Shown: piece after piece, positions 7,680-19,999 of the stretch
Layout of the letters: every line of letters starts with the position of its first letter
How positions within the stretch are numbered: position 1 is the first letter of the stretch
From: Streptomyces thinghirensis
GTDB taxonomy: Bacteria; Actinomycetota; Actinomycetia; Streptomycetales; Streptomycetaceae
Assembly: GCA_021502835.1 (NCBI GenBank)
Contig: JAKFGP010000058.1
Location: forward strand, 124,001 to 188,000
DNA: 64,000 nucleotides
Reading direction: 5' to 3'
Position numbers and translations under genes: made by a program
The notes under the pieces: generated by a model
What the model saw: the letters and a program-made list of their open reading frames with translations, nothing else
Database searches by the model: none
Told to the model about the DNA's origin: nothing

Positions 7680-9209
7680 AGGGCGGCACGGGTGGGCGCG
7701 GGCGGCACCCCGCAACGCCGGGTCGCGCCACCCACCCCCGCCCGGCTGACCGGCGTGAACCAGACTCCGCCCCGCGCCCCGGCGTCAGCCCCCTGCTGCG
7801 ACCGCGCCTTGAACGCCGCCTTACGCGCTTCCTTCGCGACCTTCTTGTCGGGATGCAGCCGCCCCATCGCCTCCAGCACGTCCGGCGTGGCCGGGTGCTC
7901 GACCCGCCACACCGTGTCGAAGAACCCGCTGTGCTGCCGGGCCAGCCCCTCCACCAGCGCTCGCAGCTCCTCGGAGTTCCCTCGGCCGCGAGCTGCGCCG
8001 CCACGGTGTCGATGGTCAGCCAGAAGACCATCTCCTGCGGCGCGGGCGGGAACGTCCCGCGCACCGTGCTCGGTCAGCCAGACCCGGGCCAGGCCGCCCA
8101 GCTCGGCGTCGTCGAGGACCTCCCGCAACGCGGGCTCCGCCTCGGTGCCGACCAGGGACAGCGCCTGCTGGCAGCGCAGCCGGCGCAGGGGCGCGCCGGT
8201 GTCCGGAGCCGCGTGCCGCCGCCAGCAGTTCCCGGGCCGCGACGAGAGCGCTACGGCCGGCCAGCCACAGCTCGGTCTCGGCGTACGCGGCCGGCGGGAA
8301 CGGGGCGGTGCCGTCGAGCAGCGCGTCGGCGCCCTTGTCGGAGAGGTCGCCGACGGCGGGCGCCTCGAAGCCGGCCTCCAGCAGCCGGGCGCGCAGTCCG
8401 GTACAGGCCGAGCGGGGTGAGCCGCACCATGCCGTAGCGGGCGACGTCGGTCTCGTCGACGGGCGCCGCGGCTCCTCGTCCGCGTCGGCCATCAGGGCCT
8501 CGTCGACCGGCTGGTACTCGACGAGGCCGATCGGCTCCAGCAGCCGGAACTGGTCGTCCAGCCGCATCATCGCGTCGGACACCTGCTCCAGCACGTCGTT
8601 GGTGGGTTCGCCCATGTCGCTGGGCACGATCACGGACGCCGCCAGCGCGGGCAGCGGCACCGAGGCGTCGCCGGGGCGGTCCTCGCCGACCGTGAGCAGG
8701 TAGAGGTTGCCGAGCACGCTGTCGAGGAACTCCGCCTCGGCCTCCGGGTCCCAGTCGAGGGACGAGAGGGTCGACCTCGCCGCCCTCGGCCATCGCGTCG
8801 ACCAGGTCGTCGAGGTCGGGCACGCTCGCGTCGGCGAGCACCGCCTCCAGGGCGGTGAGCCACAGTCCGAGCACGTCCTGCGGGGAGCCGCCGGTGAGCA
8901 GCGCGACGTCCTCGCCCGCCGTGACGGTGCCCGCCTCCTCGTCGGTGATCTCGACGGAGCCCGGTGTCCACGGCGATCCGCCATGCCTCGCTCGCGGGCC
9001 GCGGCGTCGTCCCCGCTCAGCCCGAGCTCCTCGGCCGCCGTCGGCAGCTGCTCCTCGACGAGCCCGCCCCCGGCGTCGACACGGGTGTCCGGACCGGCCC
9101 AGCGGGCCAGCCGGGCGGCCTGGAGAGCACCGGCGCGGACAGCGCGTCGCGGGCCAGTTCCGCTTCGGGGCGCAGCCGTGCGGGCGGCAGGGGTGGAGCT
9201 GTCTGACAT
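7678..9209 (-). CDS. Conserved actinobacterial hypothetical protein
   Basis: About 480 acidic residues, soluble, no signal peptide. It begins MSDSSTPAARTAAPRSGTGP, continues ITDEEAGTVTAGEDVALLTGGSPQDVLGLWLTALEAVLADASVPDLDDLVDAMAEGGEVD, EAEFLDSVLGNLYLLTVGED, ASVIVPSDMGEPTNDVLEQVSDAMMRLDDQFRLLEPIGLVEYQPVD, YGMVRLTPLGLYRTARLLEAGFEAPAVGDLSDKGADALLDG, and ends near MVFWLTIDTVAAQLAAEG and VWRVEHPATPDVLEAMGRLHPDKKVAKEARKAAFKARSQ. I do not know its function. The winged-helix-like middle (RLTPLGLYRTARLL) is only suggestive. Many indels are present. The true stop could be at 7785 rather than 7678. Confidence 0.65.
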
Positions 9210-9516
9210 CGGCTGTTTCTCCTCGCGCGCCTTGGCCGCCGTACGGCCATCCGGACGCCGTACGGCTCAACAGCTCAGCCTAGACGGGTTTCCACCCATG
9301 CCGCCCGGTTCATCTCCCCGACGGGTGGAGTACATGGCCGAAACCTTGACAACTGGCGTGGCCAAGCAGGAGATTGACGCGCGTGAAGCGGGGGGACAAG
9401 TGTTCACTCAGCTCCACGTGCGCCCTGCGGCCCTCGCCTCCCACTCTCGTCCCGTCGCGCCCACACCCATCGCCCCACCCTCGTCCCGGCGCTCTCACGT
9501 CCCCGGAGGGATCACG
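9210..9516. other. Divergent intergenic region
   Basis: This 307-bp region separates the minus-strand hypothetical gene from the plus-strand nuclease gene. It contains TTGACA at 9346-9351, a possible -35 for the nuclease gene, but no convincing -10 at 17-18 nt, and one GTTCACTCAGC unit near 9402. The ribosome binding site GGAGG is at 9504-9508. Confidence 0.4.
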
Positions 9517-11348
9517 TTGGCCAGCAAGTCCTCCGCGCGCCTCGCCGCGCTCACCGTCGCCGCAGTCTGCTCGGCGGCGTCCACGATCGTCCTCACCTCG
9601 CCCGCGCACGCCGACTCCGTGCGCGTCCACGACATCCAGGGCAGCACCCGGCTGTCGCCGTACGCCGGCGAGCAGGTCACGGACGTGGCCGGAATCGTCA
9701 CCGGCGTCCGCGGCTACGGCTCCTCCAGAGGTTTCTGGATCCAGGATCCGCGCGCCGGACGCCGACCCGGCCACCAGCGAGGGCGTCTTCGTCTTCACCG
9801 GCTCCACGCCGAAGGGCGTCGCCGTCGGTGACGCGGTCACCGTCTCCGGCACGGTCTCGGAGTACGTCCCCGGCGGCACCTCCTCCGGGAACCAGTCGCT
9901 GACCGAGATCACCCGCCCGGTGTTCACGGTCGTCTCCAGCGGCAACGCGGTCCCGGCCGCGACGACCGTCTCCGCCCGCACCGTGCCGCGCGCGTACGCC
10001 CCTCGAGGGCGACGAGGCCGCGAACGGCTCGGTCAACGGCCTGCCGCTGCGGCCGGCGAAGTACGCCCTGGACCACTACGAGTCCCTGGAGGGCATGAAC
10101 GTCCGGGTCGCCGACGCCCGTGTGGTCGGCGCCTCCGACCCGTACACGGAGCTGTGGGTCACGGTGAAGCCCTGGGAGAACGCCAACCGCCGAGGCGGCA
10201 CGGTGTACGGCTCCTACGACTCCCAGAACACCGGCCGGCTGCAGATCCAGTCCCTGGGCAAGCCGGCCGACTTCCCCGACGCCAACGTCGGCGACACCCT
10301 CGCCGGAATCACCGCGGGCCCGCTGGACTACAACCAGTACGGCGGCTACACGCTGGTCGCGAGCGAGATCGGCGCGCTGGAGAGCGGGGGCCTGGAGCGC
10401 GAGTCGACGCGCCGGCAGAGCAGTCGCGAGCTGGCGGTGGCGACGTACAACGTCGAGAACCTCGACCCCTCCGACGAGACCTTCGCCGCGCACGCCGACG
10501 CCATCGTGCACAACCTGGCGTCGCCCGACATCGTGTCCCTGGAGGAGATACAGGACAACAACGGCGCCACGAACGACGGCACGGTGGCCGCCGACGCGAC
10601 GGTCGGCAAGCTGATCGACGCGATCGTCGCGGCCGGCGGCCCGCGCTACGACTGGCGCGGCATCGACCCGGTCGACGGCGAGGACGGCGGCCAGCCCGGC
10701 GGCAACATCCGCCAGGCGTTCCTGTTCAACCCGGAGCGGGTCTCCTTCACCGACCGCGGGTCCGGCGACGCGACCACCGCGACCGGGGTGACGAAGGTGC
10801 GCGGCAAGGCGGCGCTCACCCACTCACCCGGCCGCGTGGACCCGGCGAACCCCGCCTGGGAGGACAGCCGCAAGCCGCTGGCCGGCGAGTTCGTCTTCGC
10901 GGCCGCACCGTCCTGGTCATCGCCAACCACTTCAACTCCAAGGGCGGCGACCAGAGCCTGTCCGCGCAGTACCAGCCGCCCTCGCGTGGCTCGGAGACGC
11001 AGCGCCACCTCCAGGCGAAGGCCGTGAACACCTTCGTCAAGGACGTCCTCTCCACTCAGAAGAACGCGGACGTCATAGCCCTCGGCGACATCAACGACTT
11101 CGAGTTCTCCAGGACCACGCGCATCCTGGAGGACGACTGGCGCCCTGTGGTCGGCCGTCAAGTCGCTGCCGCGGAGCGAGCGTTACTCGTACGTCTACCA
11201 GGGCAACAGCCAGGTCCTCGACCAGATCCTGGTCAGCCCGTCGATCCGGTGGGGCGGGCGCCTGTCGTACGACAGCGTGCACGTCAACGCCGAGTTCCAC
11301 GACCAGATCAGCGACCACGACCCGCAGGTGCTGCGGTTCCGTCCGTAA
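9517..11348 (+). CDS. Secreted endonuclease/exonuclease/phosphatase-family nuclease (ExeM/NucH-like)
   Basis: I chose the TTG start because GGAGG lies 8 nt upstream and a Sec signal peptide follows at once (ASKSSARLAALTVAAVCSAASTIVLTSPAHAD). An OB-fold region comes first (VTDVAGIVTGVRGYGSSRGFWIQDP, GVAVGDAVTVSGTVSEY, SLEGMNVRVADARVVG). The EEP catalytic domain then reads ATYNVENLDPSD, IVSLEEIQDNNG, ANHFNSKGGDQSLSAQYQPPSRGSE, VIALGDINDFEFS, and ends VLDQILVSPSIRW with FHDQISDHDPQVLRFRP. The metal and catalytic residues (N, E, H, D/N, D, H) are all visible. Length is about 610 residues. Likely role: digestion of extracellular DNA for nutrients. Indels at 9752, 10005, 10900 and 11160. Confidence 0.9.
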
Positions 11349-12104
11349 CCGGCGGCCGGCGGGGAGCGGGTTCTGGCGGGGTGCCGAGGCCGAGGGCGTG
11401 GTCGTAGCGGTTGACCGTACTGCTTTTCAGGCCCGGCCAGTTGTGCACCCGCTCCCACCGTGCCGGCGCCGAGCCGACGCCGTCGCCCGGTGCGGCGAGG
11501 GCGTCGATGTGGGCCTGGGCGCCCTCCCCACTCGGCGTAGTTGAGGACGCGGGTGCCGTCGGTACTGAGGTGGAAGTGGGCGGAGATGCCGCCGGGGTGC
11601 GGCTCCGGCTCGCTCGCCAGGGCCTCGAAGACGGCGTCCACCCAGGCGCGCTGCCGCTCGGGGTCGGGCCTCGAACTCGACGTCGACGATCACGATGCAG
11701 CCCGGGACGGGCGCCGGCCCGTCCCTCGCGGGTGCCGCTGCGATGGCGCCGGCACCGCCGAGCCCCCAGCCGCTCGATGCCGGGCACGGCGGTGTCGACC
11801 TCGTCGACGCGCTCCTGCCGGTGGGCCCACGGCGGAGCCGCTGTCGGATCCAGCACGAAGGCCTCGTACGCCTGCTCGCTCGCCCACTGCGGGTGGTGCA
11901 GCAGGGTGCTGCCGTCGTGGCCGGTGTAGACGTGGTAGCCCAGCAGGTCGTCGGCGGGCCAGGGGCGGCGCTCCCCAGGTACGGGCGATGGCGTCGACCG
12001 TCTGCCGCTGCCGCTCGGGCGTGCCCATCCCGCCAGGTACTGAAGAAGGGGCCCGGACGTCGGGACGGGCGATGTCGGGGGTGTACGTCGGTACGGCGGG
12101 GCAT
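11308..12104 (-). CDS. Antibiotic-biosynthesis-monooxygenase-like (ABM) protein, two-domain
   Basis: The reconstructed protein has two similar halves. The first is PFFSTWRVGTPERQRQTVDAIARTWERRPWPADDLLGYHVYTGHDGSTLLHHPQWASEQAYEAFV. The second is IVIVDVEFEARPDPERQRAWVDAVFEALASEPEPHPGGISAHFHLSTDGTRVLNYAEW. Both show the ABM pattern of a strand, a helix with W, a strand and a Y/W-AEW-like end. ABM proteins are small cofactorless or heme-related oxygenase folds, but many have no known reaction. The C-terminus NRYDHALGLGTPPEPAPRRPPVT runs into the 3' end of the nuclease gene. The overlap may be an artefact of an indel. At least five indels. Confidence 0.65.
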
Positions 12105-12240
12105 GCGGGCCTCCACTGATCGGTTCGTCGGGTGCACGCACCACTCTCCGACCTCGACCAAGGTTGAGGATCAAGTGCGCTCCGGAAGGCACTCCGGCGC
12201 CGGTACGACGTACATGACGAGCACCCCCGGCCCCGACATG

Positions 12241-12277
12241 CGTGACGAGGGGCCCCGCCCCGGAGCCCCTCGTCACG
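12241..12277 (-). terminator. Hairpin terminator downstream of the DUF3618 gene
   Basis: CGTGACGAGGGGC and GCCCCTCGTCACG form a perfect 13-bp stem with an 11-nt C/G loop. It starts 10 nt beyond the stop of the minus-strand DUF3618 gene. There is no U-tract, as is common for Streptomyces terminators. Confidence 0.7.
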
Positions 12278-12286
12278 CCCGCACCC

Positions 12287-12789
12287 TCAGCAGTGCCCGT
12301 GCCCGTGCCGGCGCCGCAGCACGCCCGCCGCGATCACCGCACCCGCCGCCGCACCGGCGACCAGCACCGCGGCCGGGATGCCCGAGCCCGGCCCGAACCG
12401 CACCGCGCGCCCGTCCCGGCACCCGCTGCTCCCACGGTGTGCCCGGCGCTGCCCGCCTTGTCCCGCGCCGTACGGCCGGCCCGGCTCGCCTTGTCCTGCG
12501 CGGTGTGCCCGGCCCGGCTCGCCTTGTCCTGCACGGTGTGCCCGGCCTGTGCGGCGGAGCTGCGCAGCTGCACGGTCATGGGCACCGGCCTTGTCCCGGA
12601 GGTCGGCGGCCCGGGCCTTGGCGCGGCCCCTTCACATCCGCCTTCCCCGCCAGTTCCTCCACAGTGTCGCCGGAGCTGACCGCGGGTCTGTTCGATCTGC
12701 TGCCGCAGCTCGTCGGGCCCCTTGGCCCCGCCGATCGGCTGTGCGGTGGAGCCGCTCCTCGTGCCATCACCGCTTGTCGCGTCGGTCAT
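12287..12789 (-). CDS. DUF3618-domain protein with C-terminal membrane anchor
   Basis: It starts MTDATSGDGTRSGSTAQPIG, then the DUF3618 core KGPDELRQQIEQTRGQLGDTVEELAGKADVKG. A repetitive helical region follows with the unit AGHTVQDKASR repeated about four times (about 12440-12560). It ends in a glycine/alanine-rich membrane segment and a basic tail, RRRHGHGHC. The function is unknown, but the amphipathic repeats and anchor suggest an envelope-associated protein. Its ATG overlaps the stop of the holin-like gene upstream (ATGA), so the two are cotranslated. Indels near 12595 and 12630. Confidence 0.78.
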
Positions 12790-13208
12790 CGATGCGCCCT
12801 TTCCCTGATCTGGTCCACGTCGGCCCTGACGCTGCCGAGGGTCTCCTCGGGTTTCGGGGCACGGCGCGGCGGAGCTGGGCACGGCCCATCATGGCCAGTA
12901 CGCCCGCGATCACGAAGAGCACCGCCGTCACGATGAGCGCCGCGGCCCAGACGGGCAGCGCCAGCGAGAGCGCGGCGGTGGCCGTTCCCGGCCAGGGCGA
13001 ACAGCCCGACGTACGCGATGGCGCCCGCGGCGCCCAGCATCCCGCCGCCACGCCCGGCCCGCTTGCCCTTCTCGGCCAGCTCCATCTTGGCGAGGGCCAC
13101 TTCCTGGCGCACGAGCCGGGAGAGCTGTTCGGTGGCCTGACCGACGAGTTCACCCACGGAGTGCTGCTGCTCGTCGTGCACAGGCCTGGTGTGCATGGTC
13201 CCGGTCAC
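12786..13208 (-). CDS. Actinobacterial holin-X-like membrane protein
   Basis: I chose the GTG at 13208 because AGGAGG lies about 8 nt upstream. The protein reads VTGTMHTRPVHDEQQHSVGELVGQATEQLSRLVRQEVALAKMELAEKGKRAGRGGGMLGAAGAIAYVGLFALAG, a cytoplasmic helix followed by two predicted membrane helices. It ends PEETLGSVRADVDQIRERAHR. This matches the holin superfamily III (Act-holin X) proteins that are common in Streptomyces chromosomes next to DUF3618 genes and are not phage-linked. Their role is unknown. The second membrane helix is scrambled by an indel near 12985. Confidence 0.78.
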   Translation of the reverse strand: MTGTMHTRPVHDEQQHSVGELVGQATEQLSRLVRQEVALAKMELAEKGKRAGRGGGMLGAAGAIAYVGLFALAGNGHRRALAGAARLGRGAHRDGGALRDRGRTGHDGPCPAPPRRAPKPEETLGSVRADVDQIRERAHR

Positions 13209-13327
13209 GGTTCCGCCTCCTCTCGGTTCGGAGCATCCCGGGTACCCATGGCCGACCGGCACTACCCCTGCCCTCTCCCACCGCCGACCACGCAGCACTC
13301 CTTACGCATACCTCGTAGCAGATTTAG

Positions 13328-14275
<948 letters not shown>

Positions 14276-14290
<15 letters not shown>

Positions 14291-14506
14291 GCCGTTACCG
14301 AGCAGCAGCGTGTGCTGCAGGACGTCCTCCGCCGGGTCGTCGATCTGCCCCACGTTGACGTTGAGGAGACCGACCCGGGGACCGTTGTGCGAACCGGAGG
14401 TGGTCTCGTCCGCCTGCGCGGCCCCCGCCGACCCCCAGCACACCAGCACCGCGGCGCCCGCCCCGGCCAGCCAACGCGCCACGGTCCTCGCCCGCTCGTT
14501 CGTCAT
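14276..14506 (-). CDS. Small secreted protein, unknown function
   Basis: 76 residues, read without a frame break. The N-terminus MTNERARTVARWLAGAGAAVLVCWGSAGAAQA is a clear Sec signal peptide with an AQA-D cleavage site. The mature part is only about 44 residues: DETTSGSHNGPRVGLLNVNVGQIDDPAEDVLQHTLLLGNGYTWS. It has no cysteine and no chaplin signature. I do not recognise a named family, although the VGQIDDPxEDVLxHT core looks conserved rather than random. It converges with dapA and overlaps its blurred end. Confidence 0.72.
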
Positions 14507-14751
14507 ACCAAGGCCCCTCGTTTCGTCGGATCGGCGTCTGATCGGACACTTCGTCCACCCCGTTCATCCGGCAAGACCACCGGAAGGTCACGGGAGATCA
14601 TCCGTACGTGCGGGGGCGCGCGCAGCACGCGCCGTCACCGCGTTGGCGGAACACACCCCGGAGCCGCGCCCGGAAACGACGACCGCCCTCCCGACGGCCC
14701 GGCAGGGGCACGTCGAAAGGGCGGCTCGGCCGTCGGCGACCGGTTACGGCG

Positions 14752-15740
14752 TCAGTTGTGGCTGTGCAGGACGTCGTTCAGGCCGCCCCACACCGCGTTG
14801 TTCGGGCGGGCCTCGACCGTGCCCGTGACCGAGTTGCGGCGGAAGAGGATGTTGGAGGCGCCGGAGAGTTCGCGGGCCTTGACGACCTGGCCGTCGGGCA
14901 TCGTCACGCGGGTGCCGGCGGTGACGTAGAGGCCGGCCCTCGACCACGCGCTCGTCGCCGAGGGCGATGCCGACGCCCGCCTCGGCGCCGACCAGGCAGC
15001 GCTCGCCGATGACGATCCGGACGTTGCCGCCGCCGGAGAGGGTGCCCAGGTGGAGGCGCCGCCGCCGATGTCGGAGCCGTCGCCGACGACGACGCCCGCG
15101 GAGATGCGGCCCTCGACCATGGAGGTGCCGAGCGTGCCCGCGTTGAAGTTGACGAAATCCCTCGTGCATGACGGTGGTGCCCTCGAGGGGTGCGCGCCGA
15201 GGCGGACGCGGTCGGCGTCGGCGATGCGGACGCCCTTGGGAGCGACGTAGTCCGTCATGCGCGGGAACTTGTCGATCGAGGTGACCTGGAGGTGCAGGCC
15301 CTCGGCGCGGGCGTTGAGGCGCACCTTCTCGATGTCGTCCACGGCGACCGGGCCCAGCGAGGTCCAGGCGACGTTGGCGGGTGGGCGAAGATGCCGTCCA
15401 GCTCTGGCCGTGCGGCTGACCAGGCGGTGGGAGAGCAGGTGCAGGCGCAGGTAGACGTCGTGCGTGTCTGACCGGCTTCTCGTCCAGCGAGGCGATGACC
15501 GTGCGGACCGCGACCACTTCGACGCCACGCCGGGTGTCCGGACCGACCGCCGCGGTCGCGCCGCCGCCGAGGAGTTCGGCGGCCTGTTCGGCGGAGAGGC
15601 GCTCGGTGCCGGACGGGCCGGGCTCAGCGGTCAGTTCGGGGGCCGGGAACCAGGTGTCGAGAACGGTGCCGTCGGCGGCGATCGTGGCAAAGCCCGGCGG
15701 CCACGGCGCCGGTGGTGCGGGGAGCAGTCGTGTCGGTCAT
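14752..15740 (-). CDS. dapD: Tetrahydrodipicolinate N-succinyltransferase
   Basis: The enzyme succinylates tetrahydrodipicolinate in the diaminopimelate branch of lysine and cell-wall synthesis. It begins MTDTTAPRTTGAVAAGFATIAADGTVLDTWFP and continues RGVEVVAVRTVIASLD, DTHDVYLRLHLLSHRLV, VAWTSLGPVAVDDIEKVRLNARAEG, and SIDKFPRMTDYVAPKGVRIADADRVRLG. The left-handed beta-helix follows (FVNFNAGTLGTSMVEGRISAGVVVGDGSDIGGGAS), and it ends LSGASNILFRRNSVTGTVEARPNNAVWGGLNDVLHSHN. Length is about 329 residues, normal for actinobacterial DapD. Indels near 14940, 15050, 15160, 15380, 15465 and 15690. Confidence 0.9.
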
Positions 15741-15849
15741 GAGGGCAACCTAACCGGCCGTCGCCCGCGGAAGCGAGCCGACCCCTCGGCCGTCTCGCGT
15801 GCCGGGCGGTACGGCACCGCGCGGGCGCCTGCTGCGAGGTCCGTCCCGG

Positions 15850-16389
15850 TCACCTACCGAGCACCCGCCCCAGCACGTCCCTCGCGTACTCCTCGTCGTA
15901 CGGCGCCCCCGTCAGCAGTACCTGGAGGCAGATGACGTCCAGCAGGGCCACCAGGGGCGCGGGCCGTCACCGGGTCCGTGCGGCAGGAGAGGAGGTCGGC
16001 GACGCCCTCGGCCCACTCGCGGCGACCGGGCGCAGGGCGGGGCGGCGCAGGGCGGCCAGGTACAGCTCGTACTCCAGCTCGACGCCGGTGCGGTCGCCGG
16101 CCAGCCACTCGCCGGGGACGCGGGCGAGTTCGGCGGGCAGGTCGGCCCGGGGGTCCGCCAGGGCCGGATGCGCGGCGACCGCCTTGGCGAAGCCCTCGTT
16201 CGTCTGGCGCAGGGCGGCGACCAGGAGTTCGTCCAGAGTCGCGAAGTGGTACGTCGTCGAGCCGAGGGGTACGTCGGCCTCGGCGGCGACGGTGCGGTGG
16301 CTGAGGCCGGCGATGCCCTTGTGTCCGACCACCCGGATCGCCGCGTCGATGATGCGCTGGCGTCGTTCCGGGTCGTAGCGGCGGGACAT
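15850..16389 (-). CDS. TetR-family regulator of the adjacent SMR pump
   Basis: MSRRYDPERRQRIIDAAIRVVGHKGIAGLSHRTVAAEADVPLGSTTYHFATLDELLVAALRQ is a complete TetR helix-turn-helix. The ligand-binding part runs AKAVAAHPALADPRADLPAELARVPGEWLAGDRTGVELEYELYLAALRRPALRPVA and ends in LLDVICLQVLLTGAPYDEEYARDVLGRVLGR. Length is about 179 residues. Its ATG overlaps the SMR pump stop (TGATG), so it is cotranslated and probably represses the pump gene. One indel near 15965 affects the C-terminus. Confidence 0.9.
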
Positions 16390-16709
16390 CAGTGCGCGCC
16401 GCCCAGGTTGAGGACGACCACGCCGATGATGATCAACGCGATGCCGACGGCCTTGGTGACGGTCATCCCCTCGCCCATGAACGCCACGCCGATCGCGGCG
16501 ATCGCGGCGGTGCCCACGCCGGCCCAGATGGCGTACGCCGTGCCCACGGCGAGGATCTTCAGGGTCTGGGCGAGCAGCGCGAAGGAGAGCACGTACGCGA
16601 GCGCTGTCAGCAGTGAGGGGCCCAGCCTGCTGAAGCCCTCGCTGTACTTCATGGCGGTGGTCCCGGCGACCTCGGCGGCGATGGCTCCGGCCAGGAGCAG
16701 ATATCCCAT
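16389..16709 (-). CDS. Small multidrug resistance (SMR) efflux protein
   Basis: 106 residues without a frame break, with four predicted membrane helices: MGYLLLAGAIAAEVAGTTAMKYSEGFSRLGPSLLTALAYVLSFALLAQTLKILAVGTAYAIWAGVGTAAIAAIGVAFMGEG and TKAVGIALIIIGVVVLNLGGAH. The conserved membrane glutamate (AAEVAGT, Glu13) that couples protons to cationic drugs is present, as is the WAGVG motif. It works as a dimer in the inner membrane. The following TetR gene overlaps it and probably regulates it. A terminator at 16756-16788 separates it from the suf operon. Confidence 0.93.
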   Translation of the reverse strand: MGYLLLAGAIAAEVAGTTAMKYSEGFSRLGPSLLTALAYVLSFALLAQTLKILAVGTAYAIWAGVGTAAIAAIGVAFMGEGMTVTKAVGIALIIIGVVVLNLGGAH

Positions 16710-16755
16710 GTGTACGAGCGTACATAACGAAGCCCCGAGAGGCTCCCCGGACACA

Positions 16756-16788
16756 GAAACGGCGACACCCGGTGGGTGTCGCCGTTTC
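16756..16788 (-). terminator. Terminator at the end of the suf operon
   Basis: A perfect 15-bp stem, GAAACGGCGACACCC with GGGTGTCGCCGTTTC, has a 3-nt loop. It lies about 19 nt past the stop of the last suf gene on the minus strand, and the run of A on the plus strand becomes T-rich on the transcript side. Confidence 0.82.
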
Positions 16789-16806
16789 TTCGCGCTGTGG
16801 TGTGTC

Positions 16807-17140
16807 TCAGACGTTGAACCCGAGCGCGCGCAGCTGCTCGCGGCCGTCGTCCGTGATCTTGTCCGGGCCCCACGGCGGCATCCAGACCCAGTTGATCCGC
16901 AGCTCGTTGACGATGCCGTCCGTGGCGGACTTGGCCTGGTCCTCGATCACGTCCGTCAGCGGACAGGCCGCCGACGTCAGGGTCATGTCGATGGTCGCGA
17001 TGTTCGCGTCGTCGATGTGGACGCCGTAGATCAGGCCCAGGTTGACGACGTCGATGCCCAGCTCGGGGTCCACGACGTCCAGCAGGGCCTCGCGGACCTC
17101 CTCCTCGGAGGCCGGCTTCATTTCCCACGGTCTCACTCAT
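16807..17140 (-). CDS. SufT-like metal-sulfur cluster assembly factor (DUF59/MIP18)
   Basis: About 110 residues: MSETV, then MKPASEEEVREALLDVVDPELGIDVVNLGLIYGVHIDDANIATIDMTLTSAACPLTDVIEDQAKSATDGIVNELRINWVWMPPWGPDKITDDGREQLRALGFNV. The VxDPELxxxVVxLGLIY pattern and the TSAACPLTD cysteine are hallmarks of DUF59 proteins that help mature iron-sulfur proteins. The start at 17140 overlaps the sufU stop. A single indel at about 17125 separates MSETV from the body. It is the last gene of the suf operon. Confidence 0.9.
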
Positions 17141-17603
17141 GCCGTCGTCTCCTTCTCGGCGTCGGCGCCGTCCAGTGCCTGGGCCGTCGCGTCCTTCCAG
17201 GCCATCCAGCTCAGCAGGGCGCACTTGACCCGGGCCGGGTACTTCCGAGACCCCGACGAACGCGACCGCGTCCTCCAGGACCTCCTCCATCGCGTCGTCC
17301 GGCTCGATCCTGCCCTTGGACTGCATCAGCTCCAGGAAGGTCTCCTGGATCCGCTGCGCCTGGGCGAGGTCCTTGCCGACCAGCAGGTCGTTCAGCACGG
17401 AGGCGCTCGCCTGGCTGATCGAGCAGCCCCTGGCCCTCATAGCTGACGTCACTGATCGTCGTGCCGTCGTACTTCACGCGCAGCGTGATCGTCGCCGCAC
17501 GTCGGGTTGACGTGGTGCACCTCGGCGTCGCCGTCCCTCAGACCACGCCCGTGCGGGTTCTTGTAGTGGTCCAGGATGACTTCCTGGTACATGGAGTCCA
17601 GCT

Positions 17604-17607
<4 letters not shown>
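17137..17607 (-). CDS. sufU: Fe-S assembly sulfur-relay protein SufU
   Basis: SufU accepts sulfur from SufS with a zinc-bound cysteine and passes it to the SufBCD scaffold. Sequence: [121 protein letters not shown] and [29 protein letters not shown]. The three cysteines (NPTCGD, GQGCSIS, KCALL) and the aspartate are the expected zinc ligands. About 155 residues. Indels near 17240, 17430 and 17500. Both ends overlap neighbouring suf genes by 4 nt. Confidence 0.92.
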
Positions 17608-18883
<1,276 letters not shown>

Positions 18884-18887
<4 letters not shown>

Positions 18888-19655
18888 TCGGATGCGCCGC
18901 CCTTCGTGTATGCCTCGTAGCCCTCGGCCTCCAGCTTGTCCCGGCCAGCTCGGCGCCGCCCGACTCGGCGATGCGGCCGTTGGCGAGGACGTGGACGTGG
19001 TCAGGCTTGATGTAGCGCAGGATGCGCGTGTAGTGGAGTGATCAGCAGGGTGCCGACCTCGCCCGACTCGTGGACGCGGTTGACGCCCTCGGAGACGACG
19101 CGCAGGGCGTCGACGTCGAGGCCGGAGTCGGTCTCGTCGAGGATCACGATCTTCGGCTTGAGCAGCTCCAGCTGGAGGATCTCGTGGCGCTTCTTCTACA
19201 CCGCCGGAGAAGCCCTCGTTGACGTTGCGCTCGGCGAAGGCGGGGTCCATGTTGAGGCGCTCCATGGCCTCCTTGACCTCCTTCACCCAGTGGCGCAGCT
19301 TGGGGCCTCATCGCCGCGGACGGCGGTGGCGGAGGTGCGCAGGAAGTTGGAGACCGAGACGCCGGGGACCTCGACCGGGTACTGCATCGCGAGGAACAAG
19401 GCCGGCGCGGGCGCGCTCGTCGACGGACATCTCAGGACGTCCTCGCCGTCGAGGGTGACGGTGCCGCCGGTGATCGTGTACTTGGGGTGACCCGCGAGGG
19501 AGTAGGCGAGGGTCGACTTGCCGGAGCCGTTCGGGCCCGCTGATGGCGTGCGTCTCGCCCTGCTTCACGGTGAGGTCGACGCCCTTGAGGATCTCCTTCG
19601 TGGCGTTGTCGGCCTCGACGGTGACGTGCAGGTCTCGGATTTCAAGCGTTGCCAT
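18884..19655 (-). CDS. sufC: SUF system ATPase SufC
   Basis: SufC is the ABC-type ATPase of the SufBCD scaffold in the cytoplasm. It reads [41 protein letters not shown] with the Walker A loop scrambled by an indel near 19540. [39 protein letters not shown] (ABC signature FSGG), [32 protein letters not shown] (Walker [11 protein letters not shown]) and [29 protein letters not shown] follow. It ends YTKGGASE. About 256 residues. Stop and sufS start overlap (GTGA). Confidence 0.92.
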
Positions 19656-19662
19656 GGGTGCC

Positions 19663-19981
19663 TCAGGACTCCTGGGTGAGGGGAGACGAGCACGTCGTCC
19701 CCTTCGATCTTTACGGGGTATACGGGGACGGGGCGCGTCGCCGGAAGACTGTCGGGCTTGCCGGAACGGAGGTCGAAGCGCGAGCCGTGCAGCCAGCACT
19801 CGATGTGGCAGTCGTCGACCTCGCCCTCGGCGAGGAGACGTTCGCGTGCGAGCAGATGTCGTGGATCGCGAACAGCTCGCCCTCGGTCCGCACGACGGAG
19901 ATCGGCGTGCCGTCGAGTTCCACCCGCTTGGGGGTGTCCTCCTCCAGCTCGCCCGCTCCACGAGACGCGTACGAAGGTCAT
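19663..19981 (-). CDS. Rieske-type [2Fe-2S] ferredoxin
   Basis: About 105 residues: MTFVRV, ELEEDTPKRVELDGTPISVVRTEGELFAIHDICSHANVSLAEGEVDDCHIECWLHGSRFDLRSGKPDSLPATRPVPVYPVKIEGDDVLVS, ending in LTQES. The C-x-H (CSH) and C-x-x-H (CWLH) pairs are the two histidine and two cysteine ligands of a Rieske cluster. This dioxygenase-ferredoxin-like protein sits inside actinobacterial suf operons between sufD and sufC, and its electron partner is unknown. Indels near 19685 and 19955. Confidence 0.9.
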
Positions 19982-19999
19982 CCGACCGACGCCTCCAAC

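Noticed and set aside
12786..13208. Prophage holin gene marking a phage remnant
   Set aside because: There are no other phage genes nearby. Holin-X/DUF3618 pairs are normal chromosomal genes in Streptomyces.
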